From contig DATKQG010000038.1 of the NCBI GenBank assembly GCA_035532835.1, forward strand, positions 1 through 64,000: a stretch of 64,000 bases of DNA. Reading direction: 5' to 3'. Origin of the DNA: Candidatus Dormiibacterota bacterium (GTDB lineage Bacteria > Vulcanimicrobiota > Vulcanimicrobiia > Vulcanimicrobiales > Vulcanimicrobiaceae). The notes below the pieces were generated by a model, which saw nothing but the letters and a program-made list of their open reading frames with translations, searched no databases and was not told the DNA's origin. This document shows, piece after piece, positions 7,975 to 16,026 of this stretch. Within the stretch, counting starts at the first letter, position 1. Each line of letters starts with the position of its first letter. Made by a program: the position numbers and the translations under genes.

Positions 7975-9645
7975 ATGACGACACACGTGAGCTCGGATCG
8001 CATTCTGCGAGCCACGTCAATTTATCCTTTGTTCGCCGATCTGAGTGGCCTCGCCGGGGAACCGTTTTCGTTACTTGCTTCTAAGCTTGCGCTAGAGGCA
8101 AGGACCCGTTTTGAGGCTGGCGAGTACCTCAGTGCGATTATTGCTCAGACGAAGGTCGATGTCGCCGCGGGGGTGTCCGTTGAACAAGTCTGCCAGCTCG
8201 GTCGGCTGACGGCTGCTGAACTCCTATGTATGGGCTATACCGACCGAGAAGCTCAGGACCTTGTACTTCGTGCCTTTGATTCTCTAGCTCCGAAAAACCG
8301 TGAATCGATGTACCCTGCACGAGAAGCCGATCCAACGCCGACTTTTGATTCTCGGTTAGACGCTTTAAGAAGTGAACTTTTTGGAGCAGATAAGGCCTAT
8401 CCGTTTGTTTTCGGCATTAATGGTGCCGAGCTCAGCGATGAAATGACGCTGGACGATTGCCGCTTTTATCATCCGGCGGCGCAGTCTAGGTTTGCGGTCA
8501 ATCATGATGGCAAGAACCCGGAGATGTTCTACGGAGATGACGAGGAAAGTGTGCATGTTGAGGTCCGCATGTCGGCCCCCAATGCAGCCGTTGCGCGCAG
8601 AAGAGCGCGTAAGAAGATTGAGGATGTTCTCGATCGGCTACAGAACCTGCACCCGGTCCATCGCTCGCCAGTTTCGATCAGCCTTGCCTTTATGCGATCA
8701 GATCCGTCTAGAAGTGAGCTGGTGCGACTGTTTGAGCCGCATCACTTCGTTTCTGGCGTTAATTTGGACCGCAACGTGGAGCGGCAGTATCACTCGTTTT
8801 ACGCCTCTTTTAGAGAATGTGTTATCAGAGATCTTCTTGAGATTATCTGGTCACACGCAAAACGCGCTCGTGATTCCCATAGCCGTATTGAGAAGTTCCT
8901 TTCATATTGGACAATTCTTGAGCGAATTTGCGATGAGGCGGACGTGTTGCGGATTCAGCCGCCGAGCAAGGGCAGTACTCTGACGGACCGGATGGGCAAT
9001 TTCCTCGCATCACCGTTCCTGCTGAGGCTTCCACACACAATCTGTTCACATCTTGTAAGCCGGATTGTTTTTGCCTCGCGCCCGCCATACAGGGGCCCCT
9101 TGCCCATATCACGCTCTAGATTTAGATTTCGCGACGGGTCGCTTCGCGAACAAATCATGGGGGGAACGAGTGTCGATAAGATTGTTCAAAGTTTCCCTAT
9201 GCTGAAGAGATCTGTATGCTCGGGCAATGTTCTGAGACTGATCGATTGTGCCTCAGAGTTCTTTGAGTTTGACAGGCGAACCGCATCTGTCGTCGAGCGA
9301 GTGCGTACCAATCTAACCGAGAGTCTTGCGGTTATCTATCAGATTAGAAATAGCATAGTCCACGACGCATACGTGGACGATATAATAGTTATCCCCGCGC
9401 TCGAGCAGGTGGAGTATCTCACAAACACATGGCTCGACTTATTGACATCGATGGCACTGCATCACGTCTATTCCGATGCTGCTTCCATCCTGCTGTCGCA
9501 ATATTTTAGTGCGGAAACGCTAGGGACGAAACTGAAGGAGGGGCGTATCAGCTGCCTAGAGGAGTGGCCGATTAATGTGAAAGACGCTATCGTGTTGCAT
9601 GAACGGAGCCCGCAATTCAATTATAATGATCCCGTCGTCCTGTAA
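7975..9645 (+). CDS. Large protein with C-terminal Apea-like HEPN domain
   Basis: About 556 residues. The C-terminal third has the HEPN signature: a helix with FLSYWTILERICDEAD, and then IYQIRNSIVHDAY, where RN-x3-H is the R-x4-6-H ribonuclease motif. The N-terminal half (charged, with DDEESVHVEVRM) is not recognised and may be a sensor. HEPN proteins of this kind are commonly RNA-cleaving toxins in defence islands. ATG 7975 is chosen over TTG 7963; neither has a strong ribosome site. Codon use is more AT-rich than the flanking core genes. It may once have formed a unit with the TIR gene just upstream. Confidence 0.7.
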   Translation: MTTHVSSDRILRATSIYPLFADLSGLAGEPFSLLASKLALEARTRFEAGEYLSAIIAQTKVDVAAGVSVEQVCQLGRLTAAELLCMGYTDREAQDLVLRAFDSLAPKNRESMYPAREADPTPTFDSRLDALRSELFGADKAYPFVFGINGAELSDEMTLDDCRFYHPAAQSRFAVNHDGKNPEMFYGDDEESVHVEVRMSAPNAAVARRRARKKIEDVLDRLQNLHPVHRSPVSISLAFMRSDPSRSELVRLFEPHHFVSGVNLDRNVERQYHSFYASFRECVIRDLLEIIWSHAKRARDSHSRIEKFLSYWTILERICDEADVLRIQPPSKGSTLTDRMGNFLASPFLLRLPHTICSHLVSRIVFASRPPYRGPLPISRSRFRFRDGSLREQIMGGTSVDKIVQSFPMLKRSVCSGNVLRLIDCASEFFEFDRRTASVVERVRTNLTESLAVIYQIRNSIVHDAYVDDIIVIPALEQVEYLTNTWLDLLTSMALHHVYSDAASILLSQYFSAETLGTKLKEGRISCLEEWPINVKDAIVLHERSPQFNYNDPVVL

Positions 9646-10437
9646 TGCACTAGGAAGCGACCTTGCGACATGGCGCCACGGCATATTGGCTACGCGTTGC
9701 CGTGACGGTATGCGCGGGTGCCCTTGATCTATTCCGCCGCGCGAAAAGTGCTGTAAACCGCCGCTCATGCGAAGTCGCCTTGAGCGAGCGGGGCGCACGT
9801 GTCGCAAACCCGTGGGCTCGGTATCGCTGCAAACGAAATACCGTAGCCGGTACGATAACCTCCGTGAGCGCGAAGCATGTTTCGCACATGACACCCACGC
9901 GCGGTGCTGACGACAGAAGCGTCGTGATCGTCGCGCAGGCCGTTCGGGTGGAGGCTCCAGCCATGGTGCTACCACCATGTTGTGAGCTAAACATGCGAAG
10001 GGCGAAGATCCTGCACGGTTGCGTATCCCGGGAGTAGCGGCGCCATGTGGATGGTAATGCCAAGCTGGGCCGCTGCCACTTGGGTAGTGCATTCGGGCAA
10101 GAAATCAGAAAGAAATACATAGCCATTCTTTGCCATGGCGCGAGCGTCGTAGTATGGTCCTCGATGAAGCGATTTCTTGTATCGAGCGTCTCGTGTAGCG
10201 ACTATCATGCCTTCCCGAGTCTGTTCCTCCGCCACGGCCCTAGCTGAGTCGCAGGTGAATTGCTGGTCATTTACCCTTGCCGTAAGGCCTTGCATTTGCC
10301 TAGAATTCGACGTTGGGGTTGCTGAAACTCGCGGCCCGGTATGGGCCGTGTGGACTACGGTCGGGTTCCTCCGACTCGCTGCCTGGCGGAGTTCTGCTCA
10401 TCTGGTCGTACGTGGTGATTGCAAGGAGAACGGTTCT
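9646..10437. other. Gene-poor 0.8-kb stretch in the island
   Basis: No ORF here has recognisable homology. Several overlapping frames are open on both strands (for example 9663-10037 plus, 9650-10126 minus), as expected for decayed or rearranged DNA. The only one with protein-like composition is listed separately at 9987-10295. No tRNA, repeat or clear terminator was seen. Confidence 0.5.
9987..10295 (-). CDS. Possible small hypothetical protein
   Basis: A 102-codon frame on the minus strand starts with ATG 10295. It has a mixed, protein-like composition (for example ARAVAEEQTREGMIVATRDA and KNGYVFLSDFLPE). No ribosome site, domain or motif is recognised. It is divergent from the following plus-strand gene. 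It may be real, a remnant, or chance. Confidence 0.25.
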   Translation of the reverse strand: MQGLTARVNDQQFTCDSARAVAEEQTREGMIVATRDARYKKSLHRGPYYDARAMAKNGYVFLSDFLPECTTQVAAAQLGITIHMAPLLPGYATVQDLRPSHV

Positions 10438-10992
10438 ATGGAAATTGTGTCACTTGCGATCGAAGGCGGCTCATTTATGGCCAAATGGGTGCCGAAGTTC
10501 ATCGCACGACGTGTCTTTACGGTCGAAAAACTAGGCTCGCAGATAAGCCTGTCCTTACGGAGTCAGGCCCCGCTACACGTTTCCGGAAACCCAAAGGTGC
10601 TCTCACTCTGGTTTACCCTGGTGAATCAAAGTAGCTTGGACCTTAGAATCGATCGCATCTCTGTCGAAGCCTGGTTCGGTCAACCAACGGCGATGTTCTC
10701 AAGTCTGGTGCCTGTTGACGTGCCACGTCGGTCGCAGATTACGGATATCCGAGTAGCGACCGTATTAAGTGAAGATCTTGCGGCATATGCGAAAAGCGTT
10801 GCTGAGATGCCAAACGGGTATCTATGGATTTATGTTACGATGATGTGCAAGACGAGTGTACGAGAGTTCATGCTCACGCATCGTTTCGAGCGCGAGGCGC
10901 GAGAAGCTAAATTCGATGGGATCGTGCCCCGGCGCGTGGTGTATGAACCGTGGCCATCGGCGGGTTCGCGCCTAGCCGGTTACGACGGCTGA
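10438..10992 (+). CDS. Hypothetical protein with C-terminus altered by IS insertion
   Basis: ATG 10438 has a strong ribosome site (AAGGAG, 9 nt upstream); the longer frame back to 10177 has no such support. The 184-residue product is beta-rich ([28 protein letters not shown]), resembling a small Ig-like or sandwich fold, without recognised family. The IS256 element begins at 10920, inside codon 161. The present frame runs 24 codons into it and ends at 10990-10992. Removing the element and one 8-bp target copy restores ...KFDGQPLGS and a stop at 12311-12313. The insertion therefore only swapped the last few residues for about 20 IS-encoded ones; function may persist. Confidence 0.55.
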   Translation: MEIVSLAIEGGSFMAKWVPKFIARRVFTVEKLGSQISLSLRSQAPLHVSGNPKVLSLWFTLVNQSSLDLRIDRISVEAWFGQPTAMFSSLVPVDVPRRSQITDIRVATVLSEDLAAYAKSVAEMPNGYLWIYVTMMCKTSVREFMLTHRFEREAREAKFDGIVPRRVVYEPWPSAGSRLAGYDG

Positions 10993-12286
10993 GATGCGAT
11001 GCAAGGTGTTGTCGCTGACGGTCTGAAGTCCTTCGAGTTGCATGTAGCGCCGCTGCAGTTGCCATTCGTCGTTTTGTTCGAGGAGCAGAGCGCCGACAAG
11101 GCGGACGATGGCCGGATCGTTTGGAAAGATCCCCACAACATTGGTGCGACGTTTTATTTCGGCGTTCAATCGTTCCAGTGGGTTCGTCGAGGCGATCTGA
11201 ACGCGATGTGCTTTGGGGAATTGCATATAGGCCAGGACTTCGGATTCTGCATCGTCGAGCATCGCGGAGAGCTTGGGGAACTTCTCGCGTAGTTGGTCGG
11301 CGACGATGCGCCACTGTGCGCTGGCAGCCTCTGCGCTTTCCTGCGCAAAGACGGTGTTGATCAGCGCGAGTACCATCTGCCGCTGGCCTTTGCCGGCGTA
11401 TGCCAAGGCGTTACGCATGAAGTGCACGCGGCAGCGTTGCCAGCTGGCCTTGAATACCTTAGCGATCGCCGCTTTGAGCCCGATGTGCGCGTCGGAGATG
11501 ACGAGCTTGACGCCGCGTAATCCCCGGCGGCTTAAGCTGCGCAGAAAGTCGGTCCAGAACGGCTCGGCTTCGCTCGGGCCAACGGCCATGCCAAGAATTT
11601 CTCTTATTCCATCGGTGTTTACGCCAACGGCAATTATTACCGCAACGGAAACGATGCGACCAGCAGAGCGAACCTTCACGTACGTCGCGTCGATCCAGAC
11701 GTAAGGCCAGTCGCCTTCGATCGGCCGATCCAAAAACGCATGCACGCGCTCATCGATATCAGCGCACAGTCGGGAGACTTGGCTCTTGGAAATACCGGTC
11801 ATGCCCATGGCCTTGACCAGATCGTCGACCGAGCGCGTGGAGATCCCCTGGATGTACGCTTCTTGGATGACCGCGACCAGCGCTTTCTCGGCTGTCCGAC
11901 GCGGCTCCAGGAAGCCCGGGAAATAGCTGCCTTGCCGCAGCTTGGGAATCTTGAGATCGATCGAGCCGGCCCGCGTTTCCCAGGTTCGATCGCGATAGCC
12001 GTTGCGGGAGTTCGCGCGCGGTACGCCCCGCTCGCCGTAGGGCGCTCCGCAGCGGTTCTCTACCTCGAATTCCATCAGGCGCTGCGTCGCGAATTCGAGC
12101 ATCTCGCGCAGCATATCCAGGTCGGGGCCCTTTTCAGCGAGCTCCGTAAGTGCCATACTAGCCTTGGTCATCGTGGGTCCTTTCGACGGTAGTTTTCTGC
12201 AAAAACAACCTTCGCCGAAAGCCACGGTGGCCGCTTTCTATCCTAGAGCGGCGGCCGGTTCATACACCACGCCGCGGGACACGATC
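10920..12286 (-). mobile_element. IS256-family insertion sequence, complete
   Basis: The 1,367-bp element is bounded by imperfect terminal inverted repeats of 31 bp (10920-10950 and 12256-12286; 28 positions match). It is flanked by a perfect 8-bp target duplication TTCGATGG (10912-10919 and 12287-12294). Eight-base duplications are typical of IS256. The intact duplication and intact transposase suggest recent movement. Confidence 0.95.
10972..12171 (-). CDS. IS256-family (Mutator-type) transposase
   Basis: This DDE transposase catalyses movement of the surrounding element. Visible motifs are [13 protein letters not shown] near the N-terminus, WIDATY (first Asp), [13 protein letters not shown] (second Asp), C-x2-H in [10 protein letters not shown], and [13 protein letters not shown] (catalytic Glu), in the order known for the family. 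ATG 12171 has AAGGA upstream and gives about 399 residues, the usual length; the frame is open to 12225. No frameshift or internal stop is seen, so it should be active. Confidence 0.95.
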   Translation of the reverse strand: MTKASMALTELAEKGPDLDMLREMLEFATQRLMEFEVENRCGAPYGERGVPRANSRNGYRDRTWETRAGSIDLKIPKLRQGSYFPGFLEPRRTAEKALVAVIQEAYIQGISTRSVDDLVKAMGMTGISKSQVSRLCADIDERVHAFLDRPIEGDWPYVWIDATYVKVRSAGRIVSVAVIIAVGVNTDGIREILGMAVGPSEAEPFWTDFLRSLSRRGLRGVKLVISDAHIGLKAAIAKVFKASWQRCRVHFMRNALAYAGKGQRQMVLALINTVFAQESAEAASAQWRIVADQLREKFPKLSAMLDDAESEVLAYMQFPKAHRVQIASTNPLERLNAEIKRRTNVVGIFPNDPAIVRLVGALLLEQNDEWQLQRRYMQLEGLQTVSDNTLHRISAVVTG

Positions 12287-12393
12287 TTCGATGGGCAGCC
12301 GCTTGGGTCTTAGCACGGAGAAATCTGCTCTTATTTAGTGCTGGCGATATATGATAAAGCGCGAAAGCCGACCCTGTCTGACTGGGGCTTACG

Positions 12394-14058
12394 ATGTATA
12401 GCCGACCCGAGAAGCGCGCCGCCCGACGAATTATTTGGAATCGAGCGGTTGACTTACTGACTTCGTCGCGCGCGTCTTCTCGAGTTATCGCCGACGGCTT
12501 TATGGCCGAAGCAGGCGCATATCTTGCAAAGCAGTATCCCGGCGCCTTCGGGAAGGGAACTGCGTTCCCCGGTGTACTCAAGCGGTGGAGAAGCTATGCG
12601 AGCAGCGAGTATGGCACCCGCTTACCAAGAGATTTGAAGATCGCGTATCTGTGCGGTCCAAACCCCCGCAACGATCTAGATTGTTTAGTTAATCTCGGAG
12701 TTCGCATCCAAAATGTCTGGGCGATTGAGGCAGACCGCGATACATCGACCAAGGCGCTTGAGGAAGCGCGCCGGTCCTTCCCTGAACTCAAAATTGTTCC
12801 GTTTAAGGCGCATGCGTTTTTCGAAATGGCCCCGGTAAAGTTCGACGTTGTCTACTTGGACTTTACCGCGCCGTTGTTCAGCCTGGATAAGAAGCATTTC
12901 GAAGCCCTACATTCTCTTTTTGACTGTCAGGCGCTCTCGGATCTCTCAGTTGTTGTTGTCAATTCATGCTTTCCTGACGAGGGGCAAGGAATCGCTGAAT
13001 TTCTAGCATCGTTTGTCGCCGCCATGCCATCGGTGCCAGCCGCGTTGACCGAGGATGCGTGTGACCGAGATAACTCATTCGACCGAAAGTTCGAGCGCTA
13101 CACCGACGGAGCTGGTCCGCGGGCAGACACGCCTTTCGAGTTCTGCGATCAGTTGGCAGAAGCAGGCATCCGCGATTTGTACTCAGCGTTTTCAACGGGG
13201 TACCCGATAGCCTATGCTGCAGCGGTTCAACCATTCTTGCGAACGCTAAAGCAAGCCGCGCTGAGACATCGCATTTTCGCTAAGGGCGACGTTATCGCAG
13301 AGGAGCTTCATCGATTCAACGACATACACACGGCGTTGAGCGCGATGGTCGGCATACCTCCCAGGGAGGACCGGGATAGGTCTGGATTTCGGATGCTGTC
13401 GCCGGAAAGCGCGCCACTTTCATGGTGGCTTGATCTCTGCCAGCAGCAGCCTGAAGGGTTGGTGGGGCAGCGATGGTGCCGCATGTACGAGGCAAAACTC
13501 CCTGGAAATATCAGCCGGCGTGAGGCTGTAGAGTGGGGGGACCTCCTGCGTTGCGCTGCTGAGGGATATCTTGACACCTTATCAGAGAAACTGTTTTTGG
13601 CGATCCAAAATGTAGCGCGCGCGCTGCCCGATAGGGATGTCGCACTGTTTGCTGACTCCCCGACGCTGCCATTATGGATCGAGACGGCAGTTAACCAGCT
13701 CGGTGAGCCACATCACGCAAATGTTGAAAGGCATCGTCGATATGCATATCGAGCGCGGAAGAGAGAGATGTGCTTAGATATCTTTGTATTTGATCGATGC
13801 CGCCCGTTTTATAACTGGCTCCCCCTCCCGGAGCTATATGGCGACGATCTTCAGCGTATTGAGAGGCAGATGGTTGCACGCCTTTGCTTGGACGCAATCG
13901 CGAAGCAGAGTCACGAGCTAGTCCCCTACGCTCTCCAGTGGGCAAATGTTGTTCCGAAATCATACGGCGGCGCGAAGCACTTCGATTTCGCGTATTTACG
14001 CCGTCGAGTTCAGATCGCGCGAAGCAAGAAAAAAGACTCGAAGGGGGCTCCAGGTTAG
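12394..14058 (+). CDS. Methyltransferase-like (Rossmann) protein of unknown role
   Basis: This 554-residue protein has, around residues 82-160, a Rossmann-type pattern: LKIAYLCGPNPRNDL, then NVWAIEAD (acidic residue ending strand 2), then FDVVYLDFTAP (strand 4). This resembles a class I SAM-dependent methyltransferase core, with CGPNP in place of the usual glycine-rich loop. The remaining ~390 residues are not recognised and end in a Lys/Arg-rich tail. It stands alone between the IS256 element and the four-gene operon. A nucleic-acid methyltransferase or NTP-binding sensor in defence would fit, but nothing proves activity. Confidence 0.5.
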   Translation: MYSRPEKRAARRIIWNRAVDLLTSSRASSRVIADGFMAEAGAYLAKQYPGAFGKGTAFPGVLKRWRSYASSEYGTRLPRDLKIAYLCGPNPRNDLDCLVNLGVRIQNVWAIEADRDTSTKALEEARRSFPELKIVPFKAHAFFEMAPVKFDVVYLDFTAPLFSLDKKHFEALHSLFDCQALSDLSVVVVNSCFPDEGQGIAEFLASFVAAMPSVPAALTEDACDRDNSFDRKFERYTDGAGPRADTPFEFCDQLAEAGIRDLYSAFSTGYPIAYAAAVQPFLRTLKQAALRHRIFAKGDVIAEELHRFNDIHTALSAMVGIPPREDRDRSGFRMLSPESAPLSWWLDLCQQQPEGLVGQRWCRMYEAKLPGNISRREAVEWGDLLRCAAEGYLDTLSEKLFLAIQNVARALPDRDVALFADSPTLPLWIETAVNQLGEPHHANVERHRRYAYRARKREMCLDIFVFDRCRPFYNWLPLPELYGDDLQRIERQMVARLCLDAIAKQSHELVPYALQWANVVPKSYGGAKHFDFAYLRRRVQIARSKKKDSKGAPG

Positions 14059-14354
14059 CGTTCGGCCGATGTCCAGCACTAGTTTGTCGTTCCCGTGCAG
14101 TCCGTCTGTCTGTCGTTTGGCATGCTAGGCACATGCTCTGTCTGTACCTGAGCGCTTCCTGAAAGCCAACTCCTCCGAACGGCGCGCAAGGCGAGCAGAT
14201 GCTGGTGCCGGTCGAATCGTCGCGGGGCTCCTCTGAAATTCGGGCGAGATAGACGGAGGCGCCGGGACGGAGGCGAATCCCCCTTTGGGGATCGAGGAAG
14301 GGCCTCATTCCGTATATAGCATAGGCAGGCGGATGGATGCACCAGATAGTGTAG
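14059..14354. other. Intergenic stretch before the four-gene operon
   Basis: No gene is supported. A short hairpin ATCCCC-CTTT-GGGGAT lies near 14277-14292 without a T-run. The downstream end carries the promoter listed next. Confidence 0.5.
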
Positions 14355-14355
14355 G

Positions 14356-14398
14356 CGCGAACATGCTATACTAACAGCACGCGAACATACGTTCGTGC
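14356..14398 (+). promoter_or_regulatory. Promoter with flanking direct repeats for the four-gene operon
   Basis: An extended -10 box (TGCTATACT, hexamer 14367-14372) lies between two exact copies of CGCGAACAT (14356-14364 and 14380-14388). The second copy also belongs to a dyad, CGAAC-ATAC-GTTCG. This layout suggests a repressor or activator covering the start site. A ribosome site GAGGAG (14403-14408) and ATG 14415 follow. Confidence 0.5.
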
Positions 14399-14414
14399 AG
14401 TCGAGGAGCACTTT

Positions 14415-15071
14415 ATGCAGCCAGGAGGATTGATTACCGGTCGGCGATTGGCGCTGATGCTGCTTCTTTACGCGAAGGGGGCGTCTGGCCAAAGCAACGA
14501 GGCTGTTGAGGGACGTACACGCCTAACGAAAATGCTGTTCCTTCTGGACAAGGAACACGATGCTTTCAGGAAGCTAGCCAAGCTTGAGTTTGAGCCATAT
14601 GCGTTTGGCCCGTATGACGCCAAAGTATACGACGATCTTGCATTCCTTGAGAACATGGGGTGGCTCCGAGGGAGCCCGCTAAGCGACGAAGTTCCACAAC
14701 CGGATCTTTCCTTTCAGGAGCTTGTCGCAATGCAGGGACCTGACGAAAATGCGCTCGCGTTCCAGGAGCGCCCCGAGCTTTATGAGGCCGATTTGTCCTT
14801 CGACTATCTGATGGGTGGCGTTTCGGAAGAGTTGCCGGAGCGCTACGAAACGCGGAAGTATGCTCTATCTCCGAGAGGCGAAGACGCGGTAAAGCCTGCG
14901 GTCATGGCATTTGGCACTAACGCTGAGCGGTTGAAGATAATGCATGAGATTGAGCAAGTGAAGCGTCGATATAACAGGATGCCGCTGCGCGATTTGCTGA
15001 GGGACGTGTATCGTAGGTACCCCGAGAGCGCGGCCGATTCCACGATACTTGAAGAACTCCGATTGCGCTAG
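14415..15071 (+). CDS. YwgA/Panacea-like protein, first gene of four-gene operon
   Basis: This 218-residue protein resembles the YwgA / SocA-like (Panacea) group. It has a helical start, EGRTRLTKMLFLLDKE, then FEPYAFGPYDAKVYDDLAFLENMGWL, a late KYALSPRGE wing, and MPLRDLLRDVYRRYPE near the end. Relatives are often found with toxins or defence genes and are thought to bind partner proteins; the exact role is unknown. It is transcribed from the repeat-flanked promoter with a good ribosome site. The next gene starts 12 nt after its stop. Confidence is high that it is a gene, moderate for the family. Confidence 0.6.
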   Translation: MQPGGLITGRRLALMLLLYAKGASGQSNEAVEGRTRLTKMLFLLDKEHDAFRKLAKLEFEPYAFGPYDAKVYDDLAFLENMGWLRGSPLSDEVPQPDLSFQELVAMQGPDENALAFQERPELYEADLSFDYLMGGVSEELPERYETRKYALSPRGEDAVKPAVMAFGTNAERLKIMHEIEQVKRRYNRMPLRDLLRDVYRRYPESAADSTILEELRLR

Positions 15072-15083
15072 CCGAATCCAAGC

Positions 15084-15638
15084 GTGACCGTTACACAGTC
15101 CACCTTAACGTTACTCAGCATCGGAATGGGTGCGATTGTTGCCTTCATGCTGCTTATCTTGACGCAGGCTAAGAAGGTTTTGGATAGCGACAAAGACTAC
15201 GCTGAAAAACTTGGAGTGGTTGAGAGTAAGAACTTGAACGCCGCGATGGTTCGTCTTCAATGGATCGGCAGAGACCTTAGTGACCCGCAATCCAACTATG
15301 CCTCCCATACGTTGGATATTGAAGCGTTCGCATACGACAAGACTCGGTATGTGATGCGATGTTTTAGCCGCGTTCGAACCTGCCGCGCCGCTTTTGTTTA
15401 CGCAAGGCTGTTCTGCGAGATTGCCAAATGGACTTCAATGCTGGGCGTGGTAATGGTCCTTGTTACTGCGGCAGCGCTGATACGAGATTGGGAGCGCGCT
15501 TTGGTGCCCATTGCCATGGCTGGCGCCGTCGTCGTTAGCGTAGCGATTCTGTCGTTCGCCCTGGCCGAAGGATGTTTGCAAGCCGTGCGACAGCTACATA
15601 CGAGGAGCTTGGGTGCCGATGCAACACTACCTTCCTGA
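15084..15638 (+). CDS. Predicted membrane protein of the four-gene operon
   Basis: The 184-residue product has an N-terminal transmembrane helix (LLSIGMGAIVAFMLLILT) and two C-terminal ones (LGVVMVLVTAAALI and IAMAGAVVVSVAILSFALA), with a charged middle of about 85 residues. No known family is recognised. Start is GTG 15084; the 3' end overlaps the nuclease gene by 26 nt, so the two are probably co-translated. In a defence setting, a small membrane subunit could be the effector or the anchor; this is inference. Confidence 0.6.
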   Translation: MTVTQSTLTLLSIGMGAIVAFMLLILTQAKKVLDSDKDYAEKLGVVESKNLNAAMVRLQWIGRDLSDPQSNYASHTLDIEAFAYDKTRYVMRCFSRVRTCRAAFVYARLFCEIAKWTSMLGVVMVLVTAAALIRDWERALVPIAMAGAVVVSVAILSFALAEGCLQAVRQLHTRSLGADATLPS

Positions 15639-16026
15639 AGTCTTTCTTCAACGGGCGCTTGCCGCGCATTTGCACATGCAGGGCTATCAGGTTCGCGAGG
15701 AAGTTTTGTTTGGAAACTCACGCTTTGACGTCGTGGCGTCTAAGGGCAATAGGATTCTTGGCTTCGAAGTTAAGCTTAGTTCTTGGAAGAGAGCAATGAA
15801 GCAAACTAAGATATATCGCCTGTGCTGTGACGAGGTCTATCTAGTAATCCCCTCAGTCAAGCTCACTGATCCAATTAAGAATCGCTGCGAGGCCGAAGGT
15901 ATTGGGCTCATAACGATAGGACCACCTCCAGAATGGCCCTCCGCGCAAATTATCGCGGCTCCCGAATCCACGATGCGTAACGCGCTACATCACGCTAGTA
16001 TCCAAAGAATTGCGGCATTTCGGTGA
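15613..16026 (+). CDS. PD-(D/E)XK nuclease-like protein of the four-gene operon
   Basis: This 137-residue protein shows the core of the restriction-endonuclease fold. Helix 1 holds YLPEVFLQRAL (Glu9); then SRFDVVASKG (Asp39) and ILGFEVKL (Glu52-x-Lys54) are followed by WKRAMKQ with Gln64, as in many endonuclease-like families. The remaining strands (EVYLVIPSV, IGLITIG) complete a minimal fold. GTG 15613 is 5 nt after GAGGAG. It overlaps the upstream membrane gene by 26 nt and the downstream gene by 4 nt. A DNA- or RNA-cutting role is expected from the active-site set; the target is unknown. Confidence 0.75.
   Translation: MPMQHYLPEVFLQRALAAHLHMQGYQVREEVLFGNSRFDVVASKGNRILGFEVKLSSWKRAMKQTKIYRLCCDEVYLVIPSVKLTDPIKNRCEAEGIGLITIGPPPEWPSAQIIAAPESTMRNALHHASIQRIAAFR

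Noticed and set aside
9556-10126. Minus-strand ORFs of 178 and 158 codons in the island gap
   Set aside because: They overlap each other and the HEPN gene end, show no motif or ribosome site, and have shadow-like composition.
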